Part shown: positions 18,801-25,516 of the stretch, one piece after another
Layout of the letters: each line of letters starts with the position of its first letter
Position numbering within the stretch: position 1 is the first letter of the stretch
Assembly (NCBI GenBank): GCA_944548615.1
Contig: OX155967.1
Location: 20,328,752 to 20,392,751, forward strand
DNA: 64,000 nt
Origin: Micropterix aruncella
Taxonomy: Eukaryota > Arthropoda > Insecta > Lepidoptera > Micropterigidae
Direction: 5' to 3'
The notes under the pieces: generated by a model
Databases searched by the model: none
Told to the model about the DNA's origin: nothing
Seen by the model: the letters and a program-made list of their open reading frames with translations, nothing else
Program-made: the position numbers and the translations under genes

Positions 18801-21309
18801 TAAAGCTATTGCATAGCATTATTAACAACGTATGCAATTATAATTATTTATTTATTTTATTTATTTTATTTTTTCTGATATCAGTTAACTGCGCTCTATC
18901 GGAAAACGCTGAAATTATTCTGAATCATTTGCGGCTGCGGAAGCAAATGATTCGGAATAATTTAAACGTCTTCCGATAGAGCGCCGCGCACGAATTTTTT
19001 ATTCGATAAAGCAAAAAAAACGGATTATTCAAAAAAAATCGTAGATAAAAGATAGATAATTTACATTATCTTTAAAATGGTGCAGGTTTCATAATAATAC
19101 GCCAAATAGTATTTGCGTAGTAGTCATTTTTGTGTTCGGTTAGGCCTAATTTCACAAATTAATTACATTTTACAAATTAATTACACTATGTAATATAAAC
19201 AAAATCTAAAATATTCAAAGCTAAGAATATTAGGAAAATGTTCTTGTTTAACATATATTTTTTTCGAATCGCAGGCAGTACTCGTTTAGACGTAATTATC
19301 AGTTTAAAATCATTAATTTTCGTCAAGAAATTTCTTCATTCGGTCGCCGCGCTGGCCTCTAGGCCCGCGATAAAAGCTATGCAATAGCTTAAAAAGTATA
19401 TATTTAACGCTTTGTGGGCACAGAATGTGCCACACTGAAATAAACTGACACCTATAAGGACTCAAATCTTTAAAAAGGAGGAGAATGGGAAGGGAAAGGG
19501 AATTTATGTGGAAGATTTCATATGTTTTATGAATCGGTTTTTAAAACATGCTGTGCTTGGCGCGGTTCTCACATTTTTCGGCAAAGCATTCCAAATACGG
19601 GCTCCATGCACGATGAAGCAGATTGAGATGAAGTCAGTTCTGTGAGCAGTCAGGATAGAGAGTAGCAGGTTATCTTTTGATCTCAGAGGGCGTCTATGAG
19701 CCGATAGTGCAGTAACACTGCCGTTAAGATAATTAGGAGCGACGCCAACCAAGATATTGAAAGCACTCAAAGAGCTCTTATGTCTTATATCTCCCGGGTC
19801 GACAGCCAGGGAAGCTTATCTCTGAATTTCGTGATGTGGTCAAATTTTCTGAGGCAATAGATATAACGAATACAGAGTATCGCATTTTTAAGGCAATATA
19901 TTTTCTCTCTCCAAAAACGAGCCGTAAGAATTTTGATAGATTTTACCTATATTGAATCATGTCGTGGTCACTTTAAAAATCTCAGTATTCTCTCGCGACC
20001 ATCACTATATGTATTTGAATGCATAAAGTTAATATAAAAAAAATATAGGAAAGTTGAAGACACAAAAAGAAATTCACTCGTATTTCACCAGAGATAGACA
20101 CAATTTAGCACTACCCCGTCCTTCTTGGGAATTATTCAAAAGGGATCCAAATTACGTTGGAATGGTGTGTTACAATAAACTGCCTGAAAATATTAAAATG
20201 ATATGTTGAAACGGAAAAATATCCCAGTTTAAATCGAAATTAAAGACTGCCTTATCGCGAGAAAATTATATAATATCAAAGAATTATAATTAGATGACTG
20301 GCAATTTTCATCTCGATTTTATTTATTTAACTTGACATTTGTACCATTTTATTGTTTATTTTATTATCATTATTATTTCTGACTGTCTCCGATAATCAGT
20401 TGTATTTCTTATTTGTAGGACCATGTATTATTATATCTCATGACAACTCAAATTGTAGTTTTAAAAATTTAAAAACTAGTATCAATTGTGTGGTGAGTCT
20501 CTTATGAAATATTTAGTATCCACTTTGAAGTTATTTTAACATTAAGCGGCTATATAAAGTGTCTAAACAACTATATAAAAGTTTTTGAAGACCATAAATA
20601 TGATTTGATTTGATTTGATTTGAGGCATTTTGGAGACGTTCGACTTTGGTGGATGACTCCTATGTTAGGTCGAAACACGCGACATCTCCATAATCCAGAA
20701 CGAAGAGGAGAGCAGACTGACAAATCGTAATTTTGCTCTCCTCTATGAGAATATTTTCAGCTAATTTAGCGAATCAAATCGGCGCATTTCACGAATATGA
20801 ATAACCAATAAGTTTTTCAAGAACAATCAACACTATACAATGCCAAGATAACAAAATACAGAACAACATTATTTATAGTCGAGAACAAAAAAATAGATTA
20901 TAAAACTAATAAAATTATCTTTTAAATTCCAAGGCAGCCTTGGCAAGTTCATCCAAATTATAGAGAGCATGCCTGGCTAGGTTTATTTGTATGCATTTTT
21001 TAAATTTCATTCCAGACACCATCAATGCTGACAGTAAGCCTTCTCGTCTACACCATCGCTCTATTTCTCATGTTCTGCTACTTCGGCGAATACCTCATTT
21101 CGACCGGAGATGCTATAATGAGAACCATTTACGAGTGCAGATGGCAAGAGATGAAAGCGAGAGATTCTAGAATGCTGCTGACCATGCTAGTGGACACCCA
21201 GCAGCCCATGGTTCTCACGACCTTCGCCATCTTTCAACTGACACATGAAAACTTCATGGTTTTCTTGAGGATGCTGTACTCCGCTGTGGCTTTTGTATTT
21301 GGCATATAA
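6711..21309 (+). CDS. Odorant receptor (insect 7tm_6 family), five exons
   Basis: Insect odorant receptors are seven-helix ligand-gated channel subunits in the dendrites of olfactory neurons, working with the co-receptor Orco. Exons 6711-6852, 10760-10931, 13100-13311, 15865-16202 and 21016-21309 have GT/AG borders and compatible phases and sum to 1158 nt: 385 residues plus stop, close to the usual ~400. The product has a soluble N-terminus (HWSWSLEDSSLENIVWHL), predicted helices near 54-72, 85-103, 139-160, 195-215, 268-288, 292-312 and 360-385, and a typical C-terminal pattern: GEYL, a tryptophan in the linker (ECRWQEM), MLLTMLVDTQQPMVLT, and a closing FxxFLRMLYSAVAF-type stretch. No stop or frameshift interrupts the model, so the gene may be functional despite introns of 2-5 kb packed with repeats. 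A short extra exon between exons 4 and 5 cannot be excluded. The ortholog group cannot be told from sequence alone. Confidence 0.86.
7113..7640 (+). pseudogene. Non-LTR retrotransposon ORF2 C-terminus, decayed
   Basis: The frame at 7230-7556 encodes a typical tail of a LINE polyprotein: LRTTIGLLTG, then the zinc knuckle CRICGEEPENSIHIVGRC (C-x2-C-x8-H-x4-C). The part before it (DYLEQEHRASWK at about 7166-7200) is separated by an in-frame TAG at 7201 just before GCRQAK, a motif that belongs to the same protein. The 3' end near 7640-7655 carries a short (TAC)n run, a common LINE tail. It lies in intron 1 of the odorant receptor and is only the last part of an element. The tail architecture is found in several RNase H-bearing and R1/Jockey-like LINE clades, so the clade is left open. 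Confidence 0.8.
7660..8184. other. Intron sequence without supported features
   Basis: Part of odorant receptor intron 1. A short 'ttttccgtggtattaaaatgg' motif at about 7767-7790 recurs near 10478 and 26650, so it belongs to a dispersed repeat. Confidence 0.4.
8185..8822 (-). mobile_element. Family X retroposon, partial, split by a MITE
   Basis: Reads as the reverse of the family X sense strand, with segments 'gtctcccgtga', 'ccgtaa', 'aagatcaacgctttaccgcg', 'gttacggtttcaaggtcgctt' and 'cgtttcaagagcggttgccgtaagg'. It is diverged from the younger copies and lacks both termini. A foldback MITE at 8266-8537 interrupts it. Confidence 0.75.
8266..8537. mobile_element. 272-bp foldback MITE with TAA target duplication
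   Basis: Perfect 20-bp terminal inverted repeats (GGGGCTCTCTAGACGATCAA at 8266 and its reverse complement ending at 8537) enclose a longer imperfect palindrome centred near 8370. TAA lies directly on both sides (8263-8265 and 8538-8540), and family X, which it interrupts, continues on both sides. A 3-bp TAA duplication fits the PIF/Harbinger superfamily. There is no transposase. Confidence 0.85.
8835..9890 (+). repeat. Family W dispersed repeat, split by family X
   Basis: The arms 'gattaagaccatttccagactgaattctgtc' (8841-8870) and 'tctgtgcgtgtgtgtattcctccacgat...' (9520 on) belong to one repeat family also seen at 26640-27035, 39430-40705, 43640-44135 and 49510-50110. A family X copy sits in its CTGT-rich middle. 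Confidence 0.65.
8914..9500 (+). mobile_element. Family X retroposon
   Basis: Starts GAGTTAATGGGCCC and ends GTCGACAACCCTAGT, matching full copies elsewhere in the window, with modest internal differences. It is inserted in the CTGT repeats of a family W copy; the flanking CTGT runs are compatible with a target duplication. Confidence 0.8.
9891..10759. other. Odorant receptor intron 1, remainder
   Basis: No supported gene. A purine-rich tract lies at about 10530-10600, near a repeat motif ('atttccgtggtattaaaat' near 10475) shared with 7767 and 26650. The open frame at 10023-10337 has no recognisable domain. Confidence 0.4.
10760..10931 (+). CDS. Odorant receptor exon 2
   Basis: Acceptor CCCCAG at 10754-10759 and donor GTTAGT at 10932. 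The 172 nt encode residues 48-105, including two hydrophobic segments (LLGVVGLNWILFELGVTYY and TVFFKNLWYLMYR). Phase joins exon 1 through a split Lys codon and exon 3 through a split Arg codon. Confidence 0.8.
10932..11741. other. Odorant receptor intron 2, first part
   Basis: AT-rich. Near 11300-11360 a segment 'ggatgtcactaattaaaaactca' matches, in reverse complement, sequence at about 37385-37420, so it is a dispersed repeat piece. Nothing else is supported. Confidence 0.45.
11742..12905. mobile_element. Family Y palindromic element with an inverted copy nested inside
   Basis: Arm A (about 11750-12206, starting 'cttttatcgcgggcctaggcc') is followed by block B (12207-12306, 'tacgtgtggcactcgggg'), arm A inverted (12307-12795) and block B inverted (12796-12905). 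Single copies at 17607-18200 and 18765-19396 show that one monomer is A joined to B. The simplest reading is that a second monomer inserted in inverse orientation at the A/B junction of the first, at an A-rich site. Each arm also holds its own ~40-bp hairpin ('ctatcggaagacg...'). No coding frame. It lies in intron 2 of the odorant receptor. Confidence 0.85.
13100..13311 (+). CDS. Odorant receptor exon 3
   Basis: Acceptor TTTCAG at 13094-13099 and donor GTATGG at 13312. It encodes residues 105-175: the intracellular loop (DMIELLNLAHRQNRSLTEIE) and the third hydrophobic helix (CTTIVVTVFLYTYL), then the start of the extracellular loop ending in LLPG across the junction. Confidence 0.85.
13312..15864. 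other. Odorant receptor intron 3
   Basis: Contains family V at about 13690-13960 and a 120-bp internal piece of family Y at about 14520-14640 ('tactgcttacgattcgaaagaaatatatg'). The rest is AT-rich without supported genes. The 61-codon frame at 15046-15231 is a pyrimidine-rich artefact. Confidence 0.5.
13690..13960 (+). repeat. Family V dispersed repeat, 3'-truncated
   Basis: 'aaacatattaaaaagaatt' near 13705 and 'tgtatatttccggaattaactcaatcag' near 13829 match the order seen at 45285-45480. The tail present in other copies is missing. Confidence 0.6.
15865..16202 (+). CDS. Odorant receptor exon 4
   Basis: Acceptor TTCCAG at 15859-15864 and donor GTATTA at 16203. The 338 nt encode residues 175-288: extracellular loop 2 with the PNFEVYQ motif, helix 4 (MITINTITVLAFMVGFIAVV), the long cytoplasmic loop rich in charged residues, the family motif HHDLKDFVSRLQ, and the start of helix 5. 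Antisense open frames over this exon are shadows. Confidence 0.88.
16280..16338 (+). pseudogene. 5S rRNA-derived fragment
   Basis: 'gatcgccgaagtttagcagcg' followed by 'ccgggcgttgtcagtactt' matches the internal control region and following segment of animal 5S rRNA with substitutions. No complete 5S molecule is present. A related piece lies at 36645-36737 and shares upstream sequence ('gaaacactggtt'), so these are members of one dispersed family and not independent gene fragments. Confidence 0.6.
16411..17074 (+). mobile_element. Family X retroposon, near full length
   Basis: Starts TGGGAGCTAACGGGCCC and ends GGTTGACATCTC. About 664 bp, and representative of the family: no long consistent coding frame and no A tail. 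Flanks 'tatagaggtacatatacag' on the left and 'tatagaggtatacacacac' on the right are similar and may be an imperfect target duplication. Confidence 0.85.
17280..17570. repeat. Dispersed repeat, partner of 22420-22700 in inverse orientation
   Basis: 'gcgccacctgcatttcaatgg' here and 'aaatgcaggtggcgctgat' near 22508, together with other blocks in mirrored order (for example 'aatgttattatcgttatcg' against 'cgataacaataataacatt'), show two inverted, diverged copies of one repeat. Confidence 0.65.
17607..18200 (+). mobile_element. Family Y monomer
   Basis: Runs from 'aagctattgcatagctttta' to 'gtgccacacgtattttt'. It contains the long hairpin near 17990-18085 and ends at T-rich flanks. Noncoding. It lies in odorant receptor intron 4. 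Confidence 0.8.
18765..19396 (-). mobile_element. Family Y monomer, inverted
   Basis: Runs from 'tacgtgtggcactcgggg' to 'aaaagctatgcaatagctt', the reverse orientation of the copy at 17607. The two copies face each other 565 bp apart, so the intron can form a second, longer stem. Confidence 0.8.
19504..19935 (-). pseudogene. LINE ORF2 C-terminal remnant
   Basis: The minus-strand frame includes HGARIWNALPKNVRTAPS followed by CFKNRFIKHM, a pattern typical of the end of CR1/Jockey-like LINE proteins. Upstream, with stops, are FRDKLPWLSTRE and LCIRYIYCLRKFDHIT, which fit the same protein. It is broken by stop codons. A + strand LINE tail (19936-20622) splits it from its upstream part at 20624-20740. 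Confidence 0.75.
19936..20622 (+). pseudogene. LINE 3' end with (GATTT)n tail
   Basis: Decayed coding segments include SLYVFECIKLI, LALPRPSWELFKRDPNYVG and YNKLPENIKM, followed by 3' noncoding sequence and a terminal (TTTGA)n run at about 20603-20622. The same protein end and tail recur at 24325-24993. The pentanucleotide tail is typical of CR1-like LINEs of Lepidoptera. The copy lies inside another LINE remnant. Confidence 0.75.
20624..20740 (-). pseudogene. LINE ORF2 remnant, upstream part of the 19504-19935 copy
   Basis: Minus-strand translation gives CQSALLFVLDYGDVACFD and KVERLQNA, a typical LINE motif just upstream of the part encoded at 19880-19935. It confirms that the + strand LINE tail is an insertion between the two pieces. 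Confidence 0.65.
21016..21309 (+). CDS. Odorant receptor exon 5 with stop codon
   Basis: Acceptor TTCCAG at 21010-21015, phase 0. It encodes residues 289-385: helix 6 (MLTVSLLVYTIALFLMFCYF), the conserved GEYL, the cytoplasmic linker with YECRWQEM and MLLTMLVDTQQPMV, and the last helix ending VFGI and TAA. This C-terminal third is the most conserved part of the family and settles the identification. Confidence 0.9.
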   Translation, partial: TPSMLTVSLLVYTIALFLMFCYFGEYLISTGDAIMRTIYECRWQEMKARDSRMLLTMLVDTQQPMVLTTFAIFQLTHENFMVFLRMLYSAVAFVFGI

Positions 21310-21445
21310 ATCGTAGATTTTACAGGAGTTTGATGTTGAATTGAAGCCGAATACTCTACTTCTGTCGGTAGATTCCAGATTTAGATTGATTCAGTTTGGC
21401 TGTAGCAAACATTGCAAGTTCTAATGTAGATGGTAGATAAACTTA

Positions 21446-22358
21446 TTAGATCTTTGAATTGAAAACTTTGATTTTTTTGTGATATTGAACATTTATTTCG
21501 AAGCAAATTGGAAAGTGCATTTCATTCAATATATTGTACATCGCTAGCTATGACGTCCCATCTTTCTGGCAAGATACTCTCCGGAGGAAGAAGTCCTTGG
21601 AGGCTATCCACGAATCCTCGAAAGACTGGAAGCGCTGCTCGGAAAGGCCATAGGCCATTGACCGGAACAAATAGAAGTCGGATGGCGCAATATCTGGGGA
21701 CTACGGTGGGTGTGGTAGGATGTCCCAGCGAAGCGTTGCCAGGAAGTTCTTGACCTGCATCGCGACGTGTGGTCGAGCATCCTCATGCTGGAAAATTACC
21801 TTGTCGTGCCTTTTATCGTATTCCAGCCGTTTTATCTTCACAGCATCGCTGAAATTCTTGAGCTGAGCTCGATAGCGATCGCCTGTGTTGGTTTCTCCCA
21901 GTTTCAGCAGCTCGTAATAGATGATACCCTTTTGGTCCCACCAAATGCAAAGCTTTACCTTGGATCCGTGGATGTCTCTCACCACTCGGTCCGTGGATGT
22001 CTCTCGAAATCACCACTTTTGAATCGGAGAAACCAATTCTCAACAGTCTTTTTACATTCTGTCGGAGTAAATTCCCCGTAAGCCTCCAGCAGCAATCTAT
22101 GACATTCTGCGACAGTTTTCTTAAAATGAAAGCAGAAAAGTATTGCTTTTCCGCAAATGACGTTTTGTCAGCTCAAATTTCGACATCTTCGAAGCTAACA
22201 AAATTACCGTTGTTGACACTTCAACGAAATGACACAGACTGATAATTGAAACCTAGTGGTGACGCTATGACATGAAGTATTTTGCAATTCGGTAAATGAC
22301 TAGATCTATAAGTTACGGTATTTCTTAAGAAATCGAAGTTTTCAATGCAAGGTCCTAA
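21446..22358 (-). mobile_element. Mariner element (cecropia-like ends), internally deleted
   Basis: Imperfect terminal inverted repeats: TTAGATCTTTGAATTGAAAA at 21446 and, on the other strand, TTAGGACCTTGCATTGAAAA from 22358. TA lies on both sides (21444-21445 and 22359-22360), the Tc1/mariner target duplication. The ends resemble the cecropia mariner group. It starts 137 bp after the stop of the odorant receptor and may lie in its 3' untranslated region. Confidence 0.85.
21500..22205 (-). pseudogene. Mariner transposase pseudogene
   Basis: A DD34D transposase would cut and paste the element. Minus-strand pieces in order: N-terminus near 22190 (MSKFELTKR), helix-turn-helix region with a frameshift (ECHRLLLEAYGEFTPTE, then WFLRFKSGDFERHPR), a jump to the catalytic core (WWDQKGIIYYELL with the first Asp), and HEDARPHVA with the second Asp, then PHPP and SPDIAPSDFYLFRSMAYGL with the third. 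Between the DNA-binding part and the core a block is missing and a short duplication ('ccgtggatgtctctc' twice near 21967-22000) marks the junction. Frameshifts and a stop after PHPP show it is inactive. Confidence 0.85.
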
Positions 22359-22419
22359 TATTTTTTTTATTTTTAAATAGATATGCATAATTTTACAATT
22401 AACACCCAATTACGGGATT

Positions 22420-22700
22420 TTAAGTCCTTCATCATACCATTGATCATATATGGTAATAGATTGCGCAACTTCATAGAACGATTTGGCAATCCTTCTGTGC
22501 CGGTGAAATGCAGGTGGCGCTGATAGCATTGTCAGCCAAACTAATAGCAATTTGGGCATCTAAAATAATATTGATAAGAAATGTTTTGTTATAAAGGACT
22601 GATTGAATATAAAAACCCATAATTTAACCAACGATAACAATAATAACATTCAATTATTAGTGCCGTATATTGATTTTTTATATAGGCTGATTACACGACA
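22420..22700. repeat. Dispersed repeat, inverse partner of 17280-17570
   Basis: See the partner entry: matching blocks in mirrored order, diverged. The two copies bracket the last exon of the odorant receptor. Confidence 0.6.
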
Positions 22701-22776
22701 GAAATAATACGGTGAGATAGAAAAAGCCAGCTATTAGTATATCTAAACATGAATGTTCGTAATTAATACGTAGGTA

Positions 22777-24166
22777 CTAGCTCTTGCCTGAGACTTCGCT
22801 TCGGTTAGAGTTTCAAATCGAGTTGTTAATTTAAGTGTGGTGGCGTTTATTTATTTATTTATTTATTTTTAGGAAAACCAACAGCTAATTATAATTTTAA
22901 AAAATCCGGAGTAACATAACAGAGAGCCAATTAAAGGTTTTTACGTTTAAATAACGTTGTAGAAACATATCTGATCTTTCAGTTAAAGCTATCGATTAAA
23001 AATGCATCAAAAATTATTCAACAATTAACGCTAAAAAATTCACTGTTCAGCCGCTGCCTAGCTGAGTTAACACTCGTACAGAATAGATCAAAGTCAAAGC
23101 GTTAAATCATGTCATTGAAATTGTCATTGAAATTGTTCGCCACAGAAATGCATTTTGCCTATAGTTGGTACCAGCATGAGGAACATGAAGAGCAGGGCCT
23201 TTTGAGACGTTACCTTTACCTTTTGAGACGCCTTTACCTATTTGCCTTTTGAGACTTTACCTTTAGGTATATAGTGCAGTCGTTCAAGACGCCCCTCTCA
23301 GATGCACGCTATCTATCTCGTAGACGTAGGTACGCGTCTTGTTCCTCGCCACCCATCGCTTTTCGCTGAACGCTGTCCTTGTTGAGCTAGCCGCCGCCGC
23401 GCCGCCGATAGATATTTCAAGGTGCTTGCACGCGTTAGTGATTTCAAGAGATCTCCTAAACTATACCGCCTTAAAACTTACATTGCTTGGCTAATTTTAT
23501 CTCCATTTAGCACCATAGAGGTAACAGAAATAGAGAAAGGGAGTGGAAGGCGGGATGTCAGTGAATGCGTTCACCGAATAGAAAGAGATAGGGGCATATG
23601 AGACTCCCTCTATCCTTGTCTCGTTGCGCATGAGCGTTTATCCATAGCATAGCAGACTTATGGCGTCGAAGCGTTGCCATAGTGATATAAACGCGTTTCC
23701 ATAGTGATATATGTATGTGCGTGTCTCTGTGAATGCACGACTAGACAAGGATGGAGGGGGTACTATAGGCTGCTCTCTCTTTCTATTCGGCTGACGCATT
23801 CTCAGGCTGGTCACGGGGTCTAGTAGTTATACGGTTAATGTTTAGCACACACGATGACAGAATAATTTATTTTGTTAAATATTCATATTTTATTGCTAAT
23901 ATCTTCAAGTAAACATTTCGTCAGAGCACGCCTATAAAGCAACTCACCGGCTCATTTCCTCCGACTTGATTTAAATATATCCGGATTTCGTATTGAAAAT
24001 ATAAAGCTTCATATCGTATTCATGGCAATAATATAAAGCTTATAGCACTCATCGACAATGTAGCTTTCTATTAGTTTTAGAATTTTTCAAATCGGATGAG
24101 TATTTTCAGAGATTACCTCTTACGTGCAAACTTACACACTTTGTGTCTTTATAATATAAGTATAGA
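22777..24166 (-). mobile_element. Helitron-like nonautonomous element
   Basis: Read on the minus strand it begins TCTATACTTATATTATAAA at 24166 after an A, and ends CAAGAG then CTAG at 22777 before a T. These are the Helitron 5' TC and 3' CTRR ends inserted between A and T, of the lepidopteran type also seen at 45741-46737. There is no Rep/helicase frame. It contains a nested inverted-repeat element at about 23555-23805 and GC-richer DNA at 23280-23460. Confidence 0.7.
23555..23805. mobile_element. MITE with ~50-bp inverted repeats
   Basis: 'gaatgcgttcaccgaatag' followed by 'aaagagataggggcat' on the left mirrors 'ctctctttctattcgg' and 'ctgacgcattctc' on the right; inside, 'ctctatccttgtct' mirrors 'agacaaggatggag'. 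A related partial copy lies at about 51840-51960. Confidence 0.65.
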
Positions 24167-24324
24167 TTGAAACCTGTAATAAAATTAAATATTGGAAGAG
24201 CTATGGTAAAAAAAATCGTGTGTTATTGTATTATTATTTTATACCGTACTAGGCATGTCTGGAGCGCCATCTACAGTACGCCGCCATACCGTTATAACAC
24301 TTTACCAGGGGTAGAAATAATCTG

Positions 24325-24993
24325 GTTCTTCTTCGTCCAAATCTAGAACTTTTTAAAAGGGATCCGAACTACGTCGGAATTATATGCTACAATAAGCTAC
24401 CCACTAGTATAGAAAAAATATGCTGCGAAAGAAAAATACTCCAATTTAAAAATAAACTCAAATTATATCTCATAGTAAGAGAATTGTACGACATTAACGA
24501 TCTTTAAAAACTGTATGCATCTCGACTATATCTCTTTCTGTAATTGGTTTTAAAACGATTTTCAATTCGACTAAAATGTATTGACTATTTCTATTATTAG
24601 GTAGGCAAATATTAATTATACCTTGACTATCTTTATTGCAATATAATCACTAAGACATTTTCTTTTTATTTTTGATAACCGTCACATTTTTTTTGTTATT
24701 TTTGACCTTATATTTATTAATTGTATACTAAAAAAACTTATTTTATCGGTATTTTAAAGAATTAATTACTCTGTGGTTGTATCTGGTAAACTAAATGGTG
24801 AGACTCGATTTAATTCTACAATAATACCTTCTTTATTCTTACGAGTAACCTTTTATGTTTTGATTATTAATAGAAGAATTTGATCATTAATGAAGAATTC
24901 AATCATTATCACGACCAAATGTAAATGTAATACAACTGTCTATACAACTATGTATTAGTTTTTAGGACAATAAATTATTTGATTTGATTTGAT
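24325..24993 (+). pseudogene. LINE 3' end with (GATTT)n tail
   Basis: Encodes LELFKRDPNYVGIICYNKL and, after a few residues, FKNKLKLYLIVRELYDIND and a stop, then ~450 bp of noncoding DNA and an (ATTTG)n tail at about 24972-24993. It is the same family as the copy at 19936-20622, but this short frame is intact. Only the last part of ORF2 is present, the usual 5' truncation. Confidence 0.75.
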
Positions 24994-25413
24994 TGACATA
25001 AAAGCCGCCACATTGAACATACTAATCAATTACAGAAACGATGACTGCCATCTACACCTTTTCGTAGTAAAATACTTGTTCCCAAATCGTAGTACGTCGT
25101 TGGGTAATCTAATAAGTTATATGATTAATGATCATAATCAGTTGAGCAATTATTTTATAATATGAAACAGAAAAAAGAAAACTTATGGAACAGCATATCC
25201 TTCACCTCGCAATAGCAGATAGTAGGTTTATAATAGAAACAATAATAATTCAATACCTGCATATCTCAAGAATCTCATTATTTCCCTTACACAATTGCAC
25301 AAACCACATTTAGTAATCAGGTGCAAGCCACATTTTTTTAAATAGTTTGAGATTGCTTTAAATACCGAGAAGCCAAGCCCAGCGTTACAGTTTTACATAA
25401 GTGTGTCTACAGT

Positions 25414-25516
25414 ATGAAGGTAACCATTTTCGCCCTCGTCGGTTTCGCAGTCTTCTGCCTCGTTGAAGCTGCAGTTACGCCTGTCTTGGAGGGGTCTAAT
25501 GTGGTGGAATATGATG
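25414..25516 (+). CDS. Defensin exon 1 (signal peptide and start of propeptide)
   Basis: ATG at 25414 in context 'acagtATGa', donor GTAAGT at 25517. It encodes 34 residues plus one base. About 30-60 bp upstream a 'tttaaata' AT-rich box could serve as TATA, and 'ttatttccc' near 25277 resembles half of a Rel-type site; both are suggestions only. Confidence 0.88.
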
